From: Brevibacillus_H sp041920465
Lineage (GTDB): Bacteria; Bacillota; Bacilli; Brevibacillales; Brevibacillaceae
NCBI GenBank assembly: GCA_041920465.1
Contig: JBHGXW010000013.1
Span: 4,159-68,158, forward strand
Length of the DNA: 64,000 nucleotides
Direction of reading: 5' to 3'
Below, piece by piece: positions 8,938 through 17,568 of this stretch. Every line of letters begins with the position of its first letter. The stretch's first letter is position 1. Position numbers and translations under genes: made by a program. The notes under the pieces are model-generated. The model saw only the letters and a program-made list of their open reading frames with translations. It was not told the origin of the DNA and did not search any database.

Positions 8938-9987
8938 ATGAACCTGCGATTACCATTCACAAGAAAAAAGACGCATGTGGGCGTATCCATAGAGGATCAG
9001 GGCATCCGCTATACCGAGGCACGGAATCATTCGTCCGGCATTCAACTGCTGCAGACGGGGATTGTGCAGATTGATAATGGCTTGATTCAGTCAGGCAAGG
9101 TAATCAACCAGGAGGCACTTGAACTTCAGTTAGCCCTGGCCAAAAAAGATTTGCGCCTGAAGGGAAAAAAAGCCGTACTGGCCGTACCCAGTACATTTGT
9201 GGTGATCCGCAAAATTACCCTTCCCAAGCTTTCGCCGAAAGAGATTCGCCCCTTGCTCGAAATTGAGCTGGAGACCACTGTTCATCTTCCGTTTTCCCGT
9301 CCATATTTTGATTATTACTGGCTTCGGGAAATTGCTCCGACAAAAGCCAACCATGAACTGGCAGAGTTTGTCGAAGCGGAGGACGGTCCCAAAGATGAAT
9401 ACCTGATCATAGCGGCACCGGGCGATGTGATCGATCAATATGTAAAGCTGCTAAAGCTGCTTGATCTTGCGGTAGTAGCGGTCGAAATCGAGCCACTCGC
9501 GCTGTATCGTTTGCTGGAAGCAAGTCATGATCCGCTTGCGGATAACTTTATGATTGTTCAGTTGGGACTTCATTCCGTTAACGTCAGCATCTTCCAGAAG
9601 GAGATACCGGAGTTTTTAAGAAATATACCTATCGATTTGACCAACTACCAAATCAGCATGAGCGACAAGGAGCTGAAGACGGAGGAACTGTACCGTCAGT
9701 TGGATTCGAGCGGCATGTACGAATCGTTTGTGAATGATCTGATCCGTGAACTGGACAGGGTGATCAATTTTTATCAGTTCAGCATGAAAAACGACGGAAC
9801 CCGCCTGGAAAAGATTTATATAACAGGTGATTTTCCTGACATGGAGAAATTCCTTGCGCTTCTTGGCAGCCGACTGGTTAATCTGGAAGTCAATTTGCTT
9901 CCGATCCATCACTTGACGTATACGGATGAGCGGCAGGAGAAACTGCAGGCTTATACCGTTGCGGCGGGATTATCCTTGAGAGGTTGA
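8938..9987 (+). CDS. pilM: Type IV pilus assembly protein PilM
   Basis: A 349-residue cytoplasmic actin-like protein of the PilM/FtsA-related family. It opens with RKKTHVGVSIEDQGIRYTEA, the first phosphate-binding strand pair, and carries a second ATPase segment near FMIVQLGLHSVNVSIF. In other type IV pilus systems PilM binds the N-terminus of PilN and couples the motor to the membrane subcomplex. ATG start with GAAAGGA about 11 bases upstream. The pilM stop overlaps the pilN start, consistent with a stoichiometric complex. Confidence 0.9.
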   Translation: MNLRLPFTRKKTHVGVSIEDQGIRYTEARNHSSGIQLLQTGIVQIDNGLIQSGKVINQEALELQLALAKKDLRLKGKKAVLAVPSTFVVIRKITLPKLSPKEIRPLLEIELETTVHLPFSRPYFDYYWLREIAPTKANHELAEFVEAEDGPKDEYLIIAAPGDVIDQYVKLLKLLDLAVVAVEIEPLALYRLLEASHDPLADNFMIVQLGLHSVNVSIFQKEIPEFLRNIPIDLTNYQISMSDKELKTEELYRQLDSSGMYESFVNDLIRELDRVINFYQFSMKNDGTRLEKIYITGDFPDMEKFLALLGSRLVNLEVNLLPIHHLTYTDERQEKLQAYTVAAGLSLRG

Positions 9988-10682
9988 GTGATTTGGTTAC
10001 TATTAACCTTTTACCCCAGAAAACGAATAGACTAAAAACCGGACATGTTTGGCTGGCTCTCGTTGGAGTAATTTGGCTGTTTGGCGCAGGTTTTATGGGC
10101 TGGATGTATTACGATGATAAAACGGAAGTGGAGCGGATGCGGCAGGAAATTACCGTAAAAGAAAAGCTGATCAGCCGAATGGAAAAACGCCAGCAAACAG
10201 CCGCTTCCCAAAACACATTAGAGCAATATTTGAAGGTATCCGAGCGTGTGCAGCACCTGTTTTATCCGACAACCCTGCTCTTGGATCAATTGGCTTCCAA
10301 TCTTCCTGTAATGGGCAAATTGGAGAAGATTTCCTATAACTTGAACGGATCGATTAATGTTGTAGGAAAGTTTGAACAGTATGAGGACATCGCTGCCTAT
10401 CTGCACAACTTGCAACTCTCTCCCTATGTGCTGAAAGCAGAAGTGAAAAGCATTACGGCTATTCCGGTTAAATGGGTCGGTCCGGTTGATGAAGAGGGTA
10501 AACCTTTGTCTGCCGCCCTGCAAGCTGTGGGAGGAAACGTCTTGCCGCGTTATGGAGCCGTCATTGACATTGTGGCGCTTACTTTTGATGTGAAGGAATT
10601 GAAAAAAATCGTCTCCTCAACCGTGTTGAACAACGCCCTGCAAGAAAAGGCCAACACTACGGACAAGGAAGAGAACAAATAA
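9984..10682 (+). CDS. pilN: Type IV pilus assembly protein PilN
   Basis: A 232-residue bitopic membrane protein. The N-terminal motif INLLPQKTNRLK is the conserved PilN peptide that docks into PilM. A single transmembrane helix follows (about residues 23-42), then a coiled coil (about 48-75) and a ferredoxin-like periplasmic-type domain. TTG start overlaps the TGA of pilM (TTGA), with GAGAGG just upstream. Together with PilM and PilO it should form the alignment subcomplex; no outer-membrane secretin is expected in a Gram-positive. Confidence 0.88.
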   Translation: MSDLVTINLLPQKTNRLKTGHVWLALVGVIWLFGAGFMGWMYYDDKTEVERMRQEITVKEKLISRMEKRQQTAASQNTLEQYLKVSERVQHLFYPTTLLLDQLASNLPVMGKLEKISYNLNGSINVVGKFEQYEDIAAYLHNLQLSPYVLKAEVKSITAIPVKWVGPVDEEGKPLSAALQAVGGNVLPRYGAVIDIVALTFDVKELKKIVSSTVLNNALQEKANTTDKEENK

Positions 10683-10697
10683 AAGAAGGAGTAAATT

Positions 10698-11606
10698 ATG
10701 GGGGAAAAAGAACGACAATATGCTCTTTTGGGGTTTGCCCTGTTGTTTGCCCTTCTTGCCGGCTTCAATTTCTTGTATCTAAACCCCTTGCGTGATGAAC
10801 GGGAGCGGGTGGCCGCCCAGTTGGGCCTATTGCAAAAGCGGATAGAAACACAAATGGTACAAGCTCCGAAACAAGCTGAGGAAGTGCCGAATGAGAAGCT
10901 GGCACGCATCGAGGAAGCAATACCCGTCAAGCCGTACACGGACCAGCTGATCAAAGATTTGGAGAAATTGCAGACGATTAGCCGCGTTGAGATTGTTTCG
11001 GCCACTTTTGCCGAACAAAAGCAGTTGACGGCAAAGGATATCGCCGAAAAATTTATTCCCAAAGAAATAAGCGACGAGCAATCAAAGCAGGGGGGACAAG
11101 CGGCCGCGTCAAATGAAGCGGTTCAAAATACAGCCGATCAGACAGCGTCGCCAAAAGAAGAATCTTCCACTCAAGCGTCTCCAAGCGAAGCCCCTCAAGC
11201 TGCCAAGGATCATTCGGCTACTGATGCGCCCAAGAATGAAGAGACTTCGAAAGACCTGCCGCCAACAGCTGAGCTTTTGCAGCAGATCTTGCCGGAAGCT
11301 AACCTGAGCAGCGTGGAAATCACTCTGACGATTAAGGGTGAATACAAGGATATCTACGATTTCGCAACAGAAATACAAAGAATGTCGCGCTATCTTCGCA
11401 TAGATGAGCTAACCTTTGCCACGACGGAAAAGGACGATTTTATCATTCCGAAAGAAACCAAGATGACGGCAACAGTTCGTTTGACCAGTTATTTTGCTCC
11501 ACAATTCAAAAGTCTTTTGTCCAAATTGCCGCCGGTTGGCGTAGAAGGTCCATCAGGTAAATGGGACCCGCTCCGCTATGAAGTGCTGCCCCATCCGGAC
11601 AACTAG
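10698..11606 (+). CDS. pilO: Type IV pilus assembly protein PilO-like
   Basis: A 302-residue bitopic protein with a short cytoplasmic N-terminus, one membrane helix (about residues 8-27) and a coiled coil (about 30-75). The C-terminal domain fits PilO (VEITLTIKGEYKDIYDFATE). Between coiled coil and C-terminal domain is an unusual low-complexity Ala/Gln/Ser/Pro-rich insert of about 60 residues (about 128-190), absent from typical PilO proteins. Such a linker could span thick peptidoglycan, but that is inference. ATG start with AGAAGGAG. Last gene of pilMNO; followed by a terminator-like hairpin. Confidence 0.82.
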   Translation: MGEKERQYALLGFALLFALLAGFNFLYLNPLRDERERVAAQLGLLQKRIETQMVQAPKQAEEVPNEKLARIEEAIPVKPYTDQLIKDLEKLQTISRVEIVSATFAEQKQLTAKDIAEKFIPKEISDEQSKQGGQAAASNEAVQNTADQTASPKEESSTQASPSEAPQAAKDHSATDAPKNEETSKDLPPTAELLQQILPEANLSSVEITLTIKGEYKDIYDFATEIQRMSRYLRIDELTFATTEKDDFIIPKETKMTATVRLTSYFAPQFKSLLSKLPPVGVEGPSGKWDPLRYEVLPHPDN

Positions 11607-11610
11607 TCAT

Positions 11611-11671
11611 AACCTCCGACAAGCCCTCGTATGCTAGTATTACTAGAGTTGCGAGAGCAAGGAGGTTTTTT
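11611..11671 (+). promoter_or_regulatory. Terminator-like hairpin whose 3' arm is the spoIIB ribosome binding site
   Basis: AACCTCC at 11611-11617 is perfectly complementary to GGAGGTT at 11661-11667; a T run follows. An inner stem CTCGTA / TGCGAG (one G-T pair) and a small CTAG / CTAG hairpin strengthen it. GGAGG is the only good ribosome binding site for the TTG start at 11674. The element therefore looks like both the pilO terminator and a switch that hides the SpoIIB translation start. Confidence 0.6.
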
Positions 11672-11673
11672 GT

Positions 11674-12960
11674 TTGGATGGGAAAAAACCGAACCAGATC
11701 AGCATTAAATTAAACGGAAGCAATTTGGCCCTAAAACCTGAGCGACCTCAAAATCATGTAACCACTGCTGCGACTGGCGTGATGACTGTTTCTAAGACAA
11801 GGTCCGTTGAACCAGTTGAAGCGGACAACCCGGTTGATACTGAAGAAGATGCCTTGATGAGATTAAATCAGCTGCGGGAACAAGGAGCAGCGGCAAAATT
11901 CAAACCGGATTCAACCTTTGTCCAGGACGGCCCGATTATTGAATGGGAGGATGAGCAGGCTACCGAGAACGCTTCGTGGTCCAGCCGGCTTGCCGGGTTC
12001 CTCTTGCGACAAAGAAGTGGAGCTTTTCCTCCTTTCACGCGTGCGCCATGGTTTAAAATGATGGCCTCTACGTTTGGAGCCATCTCACTCGGACTGGTGT
12101 TCGGCTTTGCCGTTTTGATGATATTTAAGGAAGAACAACTGTCGCAATCGTATAAAACAGTGCTGGGTGAGACGCTGCAAATTCCAACCAATCCAGGCCA
12201 AGTGGTCGGCAAGGCAGCGGATGAAACCGGCAAGCTGGGAAAACCAGGGGTAAGCCAGGCAGAAAGCCCTGCCCAACCGCTTGAAGCGCAGCCAACGGTG
12301 CAAACCGTATTGTCTGTGCCGGAACAACGTTTCTTTTTGGCGCAAGCTGGAGTATTCCAAGATATCGCTTCGGCTCAATCAGTAATTGATCCGCTGACGA
12401 GACAAGGCTATCCTCATTTCTTCTATGAGGTGGACGGGAAGCAGCATCTGTTCGTCGCGATGGCCGCTTCCCGCGATGAAATATTGGGCCTCGCCAATCA
12501 GTTCAAAAACAATCAGATGGATGTTTATATCAAGGAAGTGACTTTTCCGGCAGTGGAAAAAGAGGTGCAGCTGCCACAGACATTCGTCAACTCTGACTCT
12601 GCGAAGCCTGACCAGAATCGGGTGGAAAGCTTTTTTCAGAGCGGATTTGAATTGGCGAGAGCGCTTTTGCTCTACTCAACCCCTGTCTTGAATCAGGAGA
12701 GCGGTTCAAGCCCTGTTTCTACAGAAGAGGAGACGAAGCTGAGAGATCTTCACCGCAAGTTCGTAGATGAGGGCAGAGTGGTCCAAGGCAGCGTGCCCGC
12801 TGAATGGCAGCCGTTGATGAAAAATATGATAGACGGACTTAACCAGGCCGTTGAGGCGACTAGCGGGCTTGCAACCGCCAATTCCCAATCTTATGCATGG
12901 CAGGTGCAAAATGGTCTATTCCAGTATGTCAGCAATTATGTGGAATGGACAAAAAAATAA
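11674..12960 (+). CDS. spoIIB: SpoIIB-like SPOR-domain protein
   Basis: A 428-residue bitopic membrane protein. A disordered cytoplasmic N-terminus (1-125) is followed by one transmembrane helix (about 127-151) and a linker. A SPOR domain follows (about 216-290, starting RFFLAQAGVFQDIASAQ), which binds septal glycans stripped of side peptides. A helical tail ends the protein. In B. subtilis SpoIIB sits between comC and maf and localises to the sporulation septum to support engulfment; the position here is the same. TTG start with GGAGG 8 bases upstream. Sequence outside the SPOR domain is poorly conserved in this family, so the name rests on architecture and synteny. Confidence 0.75.
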   Translation: MDGKKPNQISIKLNGSNLALKPERPQNHVTTAATGVMTVSKTRSVEPVEADNPVDTEEDALMRLNQLREQGAAAKFKPDSTFVQDGPIIEWEDEQATENASWSSRLAGFLLRQRSGAFPPFTRAPWFKMMASTFGAISLGLVFGFAVLMIFKEEQLSQSYKTVLGETLQIPTNPGQVVGKAADETGKLGKPGVSQAESPAQPLEAQPTVQTVLSVPEQRFFLAQAGVFQDIASAQSVIDPLTRQGYPHFFYEVDGKQHLFVAMAASRDEILGLANQFKNNQMDVYIKEVTFPAVEKEVQLPQTFVNSDSAKPDQNRVESFFQSGFELARALLLYSTPVLNQESGSSPVSTEEETKLRDLHRKFVDEGRVVQGSVPAEWQPLMKNMIDGLNQAVEATSGLATANSQSYAWQVQNGLFQYVSNYVEWTKK

Positions 12961-13000
12961 ACGGATAAGCCACGATTCTGCGCGATTCTGGCGGCAGTTG

Positions 13001-13043
13001 AGCCTTCCCTGCAAATTCCAGCTTGCGGGGGAGGCTGTCTTTA
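13001..13043 (+). terminator. Terminator after spoIIB
   Basis: AGCCTTCCCTGCAA at 13001-13014 pairs with TTGCGGGGGAGGCT at 13023-13036 over 14 bp with two G-T pairs and an 8-base loop. The following T tract is short (GTCTTTATG). Confidence 0.65.
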
Positions 13044-13073
13044 TGTACGATGAGATAGCGTACGAAACGGGGA

Positions 13074-13102
13074 TTGTCTCTTGTAGCCCCATTTGTTACA
13101 CT
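13074..13102 (+). promoter_or_regulatory. SigA-type promoter for the maf-radC-mreB region
   Basis: TTGTCT at 13074 and TACACT at 13097 with a 17-base spacer. Immediately downstream, TGATTAC (13109-13115) and GTAATCA (13136-13142) form a 7-bp inverted repeat at the expected transcript start, a possible operator or 5' hairpin. Confidence 0.45.
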
Positions 13103-13188
13103 AAATTTTGATTACTGCAAAAGGCTGTTTTAGGTGTAATCAGAATGAGAAAGCCCGTTTTCCAGAAGGGATACAAGGAAGAGGTAGG

Positions 13189-13431
13189 ATGAAGGGAAAA
13201 GAAACCATTACGTTTATCGTGCTTCTGATTGCGGGAACGCTGTTCGGAAGTATTCTTGGGGAAATATTGGGAACGTATTTGCCGTTCCTTAAGACGTATA
13301 AAACCATTTCGTGGTCGCCTGCAGCCGATTTAGAGGTTTTGAAGTATGATTTGAAGCTTCAGGTCAAACTAAATCTAGCTAGTATCGGCGGTCTTGCCCT
13401 CGCATTCTGGATTTACCGCAAAATCAAATAG
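13189..13431 (+). CDS. DUF4321 small membrane protein
   Basis: An 80-residue protein with two predicted membrane helices: about 7-30 (FIVLLIAGTLFGSILGEILG) and about 58-77. The length and this pattern match the DUF4321 family, which commonly precedes maf in Bacillales and Clostridia. Function unknown. ATG at 13189 is chosen because AAGGAAGAGGTAGG lies directly upstream. The stop is 13 bases before maf, and it is probably cotranscribed with maf and radC. Confidence 0.8.
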   Translation: MKGKETITFIVLLIAGTLFGSILGEILGTYLPFLKTYKTISWSPAADLEVLKYDLKLQVKLNLASIGGLALAFWIYRKIK

Positions 13432-13444
13432 GTGGGAGATACAT

Positions 13445-14035
13445 ATGCAAACGAAAGCAACGCTGGTTTTAGCTTCCTCTTCCCCTAGACGCAGAGAACT
13501 TCTGGCAACGCTGGGGCTTTCTTTTTCCATTGCTGCAAGCGCTGTGGACGAATCAACTCCTGCTCACCTTACTCCGACTGAAATCGTGGAGACTCTGTCT
13601 TTGCGCAAGGCAAATAAAATTGCCGGGGAAATGAATCGCGGACTTGTCATTGGCTCTGATACCATTGTGGTTCTTGACGGACAGGTGCTTGGCAAACCGA
13701 AAGATGAAGAAGACGCGTTTCAGATGCTTACCAAGCTGCAAGGCAGAGAGCACACAGTGTACAGCGGGGTTGCCATCGTAGACGCCGAGACGAAGCGTCA
13801 GGAAGTCTCATCTCGTTCGACAAAGGTTGCCATTCGCTCTTTAACCCCTGATGAGATACGTGCCTACATCAAAACAGGCGAGCCGATGGACAAGGCAGGT
13901 TCTTATGCCATTCAGGGAATCGGTTCTACTCTTGTAGAAGGTATTGTCGGCGATTATTTTACCGTGGTAGGATTGCCGCTTATGACAACAGCTGAGCTGC
14001 TCAAACGGTTTGACGTGAATGTGCTGCAAGAATAG
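13445..14035 (+). CDS. maf: Maf nucleotide pyrophosphatase
   Basis: A 196-residue cytoplasmic enzyme of the Maf/Ham1 fold that hydrolyses non-canonical or modified nucleoside triphosphates (dTTP/UTP-type in the Bacillus branch). The signature LASSSPRRRELL is at the N-terminus, and the conserved SDTIVVLDGQVLGKP and DKAGSYAIQG segments follow. ATG at 13445 is preceded by GGTGGGAG. The maf-radC-mreB order is conserved in Firmicutes, linking it to cell-shape and septum genes, though the reason is unclear. Confidence 0.93.
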   Translation: MQTKATLVLASSSPRRRELLATLGLSFSIAASAVDESTPAHLTPTEIVETLSLRKANKIAGEMNRGLVIGSDTIVVLDGQVLGKPKDEEDAFQMLTKLQGREHTVYSGVAIVDAETKRQEVSSRSTKVAIRSLTPDEIRAYIKTGEPMDKAGSYAIQGIGSTLVEGIVGDYFTVVGLPLMTTAELLKRFDVNVLQE

Positions 14036-14142
14036 CCTGTAAACTTTTAGACCGTAAAAAAACGCGCAGGATTGCGAACAACACCGTTCGTCCCCAGCCC
14101 AGAAAGCATTCCGATGCGACAGTTGGAAAGGGGCGAAAATAT

Positions 14143-14841
14143 TTGGGTATGAAAACTTGCAACAAATGGGGTATGAAAAACGTCCCTCTATATGAGCGTC
14201 CGCGCGAGAGACTACTTCGTCAAGGAGCTGCCCCTCTTGCAGATACCGAATTGTTAGCCATCCTGCTTCGGACAGGAACCGAAAATGAATCCGCGTTTGA
14301 TTTAGCCAAGCGGTTGCTCGTTGCTTTTCAGGATTTACGCGGCCTTGCTCAGGCATCTCATCAAGAATTGGTTAAAATGAAAGGGATAGGGCCGGTAAAA
14401 GCGATTGAACTTCAAGCCGCTTTTGAACTGGGACGCCGTTTGCAGCAAACGATGCAATACGAGCGGCCCACCATTCGTTTTCCGCGTGACGTGGCGAGCC
14501 TTTTAATGGCAGAGATGAGCCAACTGACTCAGGAACATTTTATTTGTCTGTTTCTGAATACGAAGAACCATGTAACCGGGAAGAAGACGATTTTTGTCGG
14601 CAGTCTGGACGCTTCCATTGTGCACCCGCGGGAAGTTTACAAGGAGGCAATTCGTACAAGCAGTGCCTCGGTTATATGCGTGCACAATCATCCAAGCGGA
14701 GACCCTACACCAAGCCGTGAAGACATTGCTGTAACCAAGACCTTGCAGCAAGCAGGGGATTTGATCGGGATATCTTTATTGGATCATGTCATCATCGGAG
14801 ACGGGCGTTTTGTAAGTCTGAAAGAGCAAGGTTATCTGTAG
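14143..14841 (+). CDS. radC: RadC (YeeS/JAB domain) protein
   Basis: A 232-residue protein with an N-terminal helix-hairpin-helix DNA-binding segment (about 60-90, MKGIGPVKAIELQAAFELG) and a C-terminal JAMM/MPN+ domain. The metal motif is HNHPSGDPTPSRED near residue 181. Despite the name, a direct role in recombination repair is not established. TTG at 14143 is suited to GGAAAGGGG (spacing about 9); ATG at 14149 or 14173 are alternatives. Length matches the B. subtilis protein. The 107-bp gap from maf shows no clear promoter. Confidence 0.92.
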   Translation: MGMKTCNKWGMKNVPLYERPRERLLRQGAAPLADTELLAILLRTGTENESAFDLAKRLLVAFQDLRGLAQASHQELVKMKGIGPVKAIELQAAFELGRRLQQTMQYERPTIRFPRDVASLLMAEMSQLTQEHFICLFLNTKNHVTGKKTIFVGSLDASIVHPREVYKEAIRTSSASVICVHNHPSGDPTPSREDIAVTKTLQQAGDLIGISLLDHVIIGDGRFVSLKEQGYL

Positions 14842-14919
14842 GTCAAACGGATCAACGACATTCAACAACGGAAGCGGAAACATTTTTTCCCGCTTGATGA
14901 ACGGAAGGAGATTGTATTT

Positions 14920-15963
14920 ATGTTTGGAGGATTTTCACGAGATTTGGGGATCGATCTTGGCACAGCCAACACCCTTGTCTATGTAAAAGGAAAAGGTATC
15001 GTCGTGCGTGAGCCGTCCGTCGTAGCAATTCGCACCGATACCAACACAATTGAAGCAGTCGGGAACGCGGCCAAGAGCATGATTGGGCGTACGCCAGGCA
15101 ACATCGTCGCTGTTCGTCCGATGAAAGACGGAGTAATTGCCGATTTCGAAACAACAGCGACCATGATGCGCTACTTTATCCGCCAGGCACAGAAGAACCA
15201 AGGGTTGTTCAGCCGCCGTCCAAGTGTAATGGTATGCGTGCCGTCCGGTATTACCGCGGTTGAGAAACGGGCCGTGGAAGACGCAACCAAGCAAGCCGGC
15301 GCCAAGGAAGCTTATACGATTGAAGAGCCGTTTGCGGCGGCGATCGGGGCCGATTTGCCTGTGTGGGAGCCAACCGGAAGCATGGTTGTCGATATCGGAG
15401 GAGGGACGACGGAAGTAGCCATTATCTCTCTCGGCGGTATCGTTACCAGCCGTTCCATTCGGGTGGCGGGAGATGAGATGGACGAAGCGATTATGCAGTA
15501 CATCAAACGCCGTTACAATTTGATGATCGGGGAGCGTACGGCGGAAACGCTCAAGCTGGAAATCGGTTCGGCAAATGCACCTGATGAGACAGAATCGGTT
15601 GAAATTCGCGGTCGTGATTTGGTGACGGGACTTCCGAAGACGATTTCCGTCACCAGCGCGGAAATCGCCGAAGCTTTGTCGGAAACGGTTTACTCTATTG
15701 TGGAAGCAGTGAAGATCACCCTGGAGAAAAGCCCGCCGGAGCTTGCTGCAGACATTATGGACCGCGGGATTGTGTTGACCGGTGGCGGAGCGCTGCTTCG
15801 AAACCTGGATCGTTTGCTCAGCAAAGAAACCGGAATGCCGGTTCACGTCGCCGAGAATGCGCTTGATTGCGTAGCAATCGGGACAGGACGGGCGTTGGAA
15901 AACATCCATTTGTTTAAATCGAAACATGGAATAACCTCTTCACGCTCAAAGCGGGGTAGGTAA
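14920..15963 (+). CDS. mreB: Rod-shape actin homologue MreB
   Basis: A 347-residue actin-like ATPase that forms membrane filaments guiding lateral wall synthesis. Phosphate-1 loop (DLGIDLGTANTLVY), the phosphate-2 motif (VVDIGGGTTEVAII) and the adenosine motif (GIVLTGGGALLRNL) are all present. ATG start with GGAAGGAG. A small hairpin (AAGCGG / CCGCTT) lies in the 78-bp gap before it. First gene of mreB-mreC-mreD-mrdA. Confidence 0.97.
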   Translation: MFGGFSRDLGIDLGTANTLVYVKGKGIVVREPSVVAIRTDTNTIEAVGNAAKSMIGRTPGNIVAVRPMKDGVIADFETTATMMRYFIRQAQKNQGLFSRRPSVMVCVPSGITAVEKRAVEDATKQAGAKEAYTIEEPFAAAIGADLPVWEPTGSMVVDIGGGTTEVAIISLGGIVTSRSIRVAGDEMDEAIMQYIKRRYNLMIGERTAETLKLEIGSANAPDETESVEIRGRDLVTGLPKTISVTSAEIAEALSETVYSIVEAVKITLEKSPPELAADIMDRGIVLTGGGALLRNLDRLLSKETGMPVHVAENALDCVAIGTGRALENIHLFKSKHGITSSRSKRGR

Positions 15964-15980
15964 GTGGGAGAAATGTCATC

Positions 15981-16901
15981 ATGTCGTTCTTTGCCAATAA
16001 GCGACTGATCATCGTGCTTGTCGGGCTGGTTTTCTTGATGTCGGTAATGGGGTTCACCTCTAAGGAACGGGCTGAACTGACATGGCCGGAAAAATTTTTG
16101 AAGGACACATTCAGCGTGGTGCAGGGCATTTTTTATCGCCCTGCCCAGGCTTTTTCCGGTTTTGTGGATGATATTCGTGATGCATACAACGTCTATCAAG
16201 AAAACCGTGTCCTGAAAGCGAGCTTGGATCAGTATGCGCAAGTAACCGCCCAATTGAAATTGACCGAGGCGGAAAATGAACGGCTTCGCAATTTATTGCA
16301 GGCCAAAAGCAAGCTGACAGACTATCAATTGCGTGTAGGGGAAGTTGTGGCCCGCAATTCCGACAGTTGGAACGATGTGGTCACCATTGATAAAGGGATT
16401 CAAAACGGGATAAAGAAGGATATGGCGGTTATCACTTCCTCCGGTTTGATCGGGCGGGTGCAAAGTGTCTCCAATTTCTCTTCCACCGTTGAGCTCTTGA
16501 CGGCAATTGAAAGAAGCAATCACATTTCTGCCATTATCTTGGGGCAGCAGCAAGTAAACGGAGTAACAACCCACACAGAAGTAAACGGCGTGATCGAAGA
16601 GTATGATGGCCGTGAACGATTGTTAATCATGCGAAAAATTCCACTAGGCCAAAAAATTGAGCCGAAGCAGCAAGTCGTAACTTCCGGGCTTGGCGGCGTC
16701 ATGCCGCGCGGGTTATTGATCGGCCAGGTTGTTCGCGTTGTTCCGGGAGATTACGGATTGACACAGACCGCTTATGTACAGCCGAGCGCCGATTTCTCAC
16801 AGTTAAATGAAGTTATGGTGGTGGAGCGTTCCTTCGTGACGACTCCGACCGGAGAACTTGTTCCTTCCCAGCAGGCGGCTGGCAGTGGGGGAGGTCAATA
16901 A
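15981..16901 (+). CDS. mreC: Rod-shape-determining protein MreC
   Basis: A 306-residue bitopic protein: N-terminal membrane helix (about 9-27), a coiled coil rich in Glu and Leu (about 70-115) and the extracellular beta-barrel domain that binds and activates PBP2. The conserved segment VTIDKGIQNGIKKDMAVIT is present. A Gly/Gln tail ends the protein. Its stop shares one base with the mreD start. Confidence 0.94.
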   Translation: MSFFANKRLIIVLVGLVFLMSVMGFTSKERAELTWPEKFLKDTFSVVQGIFYRPAQAFSGFVDDIRDAYNVYQENRVLKASLDQYAQVTAQLKLTEAENERLRNLLQAKSKLTDYQLRVGEVVARNSDSWNDVVTIDKGIQNGIKKDMAVITSSGLIGRVQSVSNFSSTVELLTAIERSNHISAIILGQQQVNGVTTHTEVNGVIEEYDGRERLLIMRKIPLGQKIEPKQQVVTSGLGGVMPRGLLIGQVVRVVPGDYGLTQTAYVQPSADFSQLNEVMVVERSFVTTPTGELVPSQQAAGSGGGQ

Positions 16902-17425
16902 TGCCCCGATTCTTGTTGTCGCTGATGCTGCTTTTGGTATTTTTGATGGAAGGTACGGTTTTTCAATTTGTTTTACCGCATGGAGGGGAAATGTCGTTGA
17001 CGATATTGCCCCGTTTTGCGCTTGTCGGGGTGATTATGATCGCCTTGTTCCTCGGACGACGGGAAGGACTGATTTACGGGCTTTGTATCGGTTTTTTGCA
17101 AGATGTCTTGTACGGACATATGATCGGTGTCTATACGCTCTCGATGATGATAGCAGGCTATTTCGCCGGTCTGATTCTGCTATTGTTCCACCGAAGTCTG
17201 GCAGTTGTCGTCACTACCGTGGCGCTGGTCCTGTTCGGGCATGAATGGCTATTGTACAGTATCTACCGCTTGTTTTTGAGCCCCCCGTTTGATGTACAAT
17301 GGATCTTGACAAAACAGATCCTGCCGACAGTGGGAGTTAACCTTCTGTTTGCCATGCTGATCTATTATCCGTTGTTAAAACTGGTTGATGCGATTAATCT
17401 GCGAAAGCAAATGAAACCCGAATAG
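16901..17425 (+). CDS. mreD: Rod-shape-determining protein MreD
   Basis: A 174-residue integral membrane protein with five or so hydrophobic helices and the family pattern GFLQDVLYG in the middle. It is part of the elongasome and, in the classic model, balances MreC in control of PBP2. The ATG overlaps the mreC stop by one base and is preceded by GGGGGAGG, so translation is coupled. Confidence 0.93.
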   Translation: MPRFLLSLMLLLVFLMEGTVFQFVLPHGGEMSLTILPRFALVGVIMIALFLGRREGLIYGLCIGFLQDVLYGHMIGVYTLSMMIAGYFAGLILLLFHRSLAVVVTTVALVLFGHEWLLYSIYRLFLSPPFDVQWILTKQILPTVGVNLLFAMLIYYPLLKLVDAINLRKQMKPE

Positions 17426-17468
17426 CGAGCGGACAGCGCTGGCTTTTATCGGGTATGCTTTCGGGGCC

Positions 17469-17550
17469 TTCATCGATGCCAGCGAAAGCTTAGGTCGGTG
17501 GGTTGATTCGGGGTCCCCGCCGACGCTAGCGAAAGCTTAGGTCGGTGGGG
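17469..17550 (+). repeat. Two hairpin repeats between mreD and mrdA
   Basis: A 22-bp sequence beginning AGCGAAAGCTTAGGTCGG occurs at 17481-17502 and again at 17528-17549, period 47. In the second copy CCCCGCCGAC (17515-17524) pairs with GTCGGTGGGG (17541-17550), with a GAAA-capped AGC/GCT inner stem. In the first copy TTCATCGAT (17469-17477) can pair with the same 3' arm using G-T pairs. Related hairpins occur at 23526-23560 and 23587-23621. The unit ends just before the PBP2 ribosome binding site. Confidence 0.7.
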
Positions 17551-17568
17551 TAAAAGGAGGGGTGGAGA

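Noticed and set aside
12851..13111. An 86-codon frame after spoIIB
   Set aside because: It overlaps the spoIIB end and reads through a strong terminator hairpin.
14935..15927. A 330-codon open frame on the minus strand
   Set aside because: It is the reverse shadow of mreB, has no ribosome binding site and no recognisable domain; mreB is certain.
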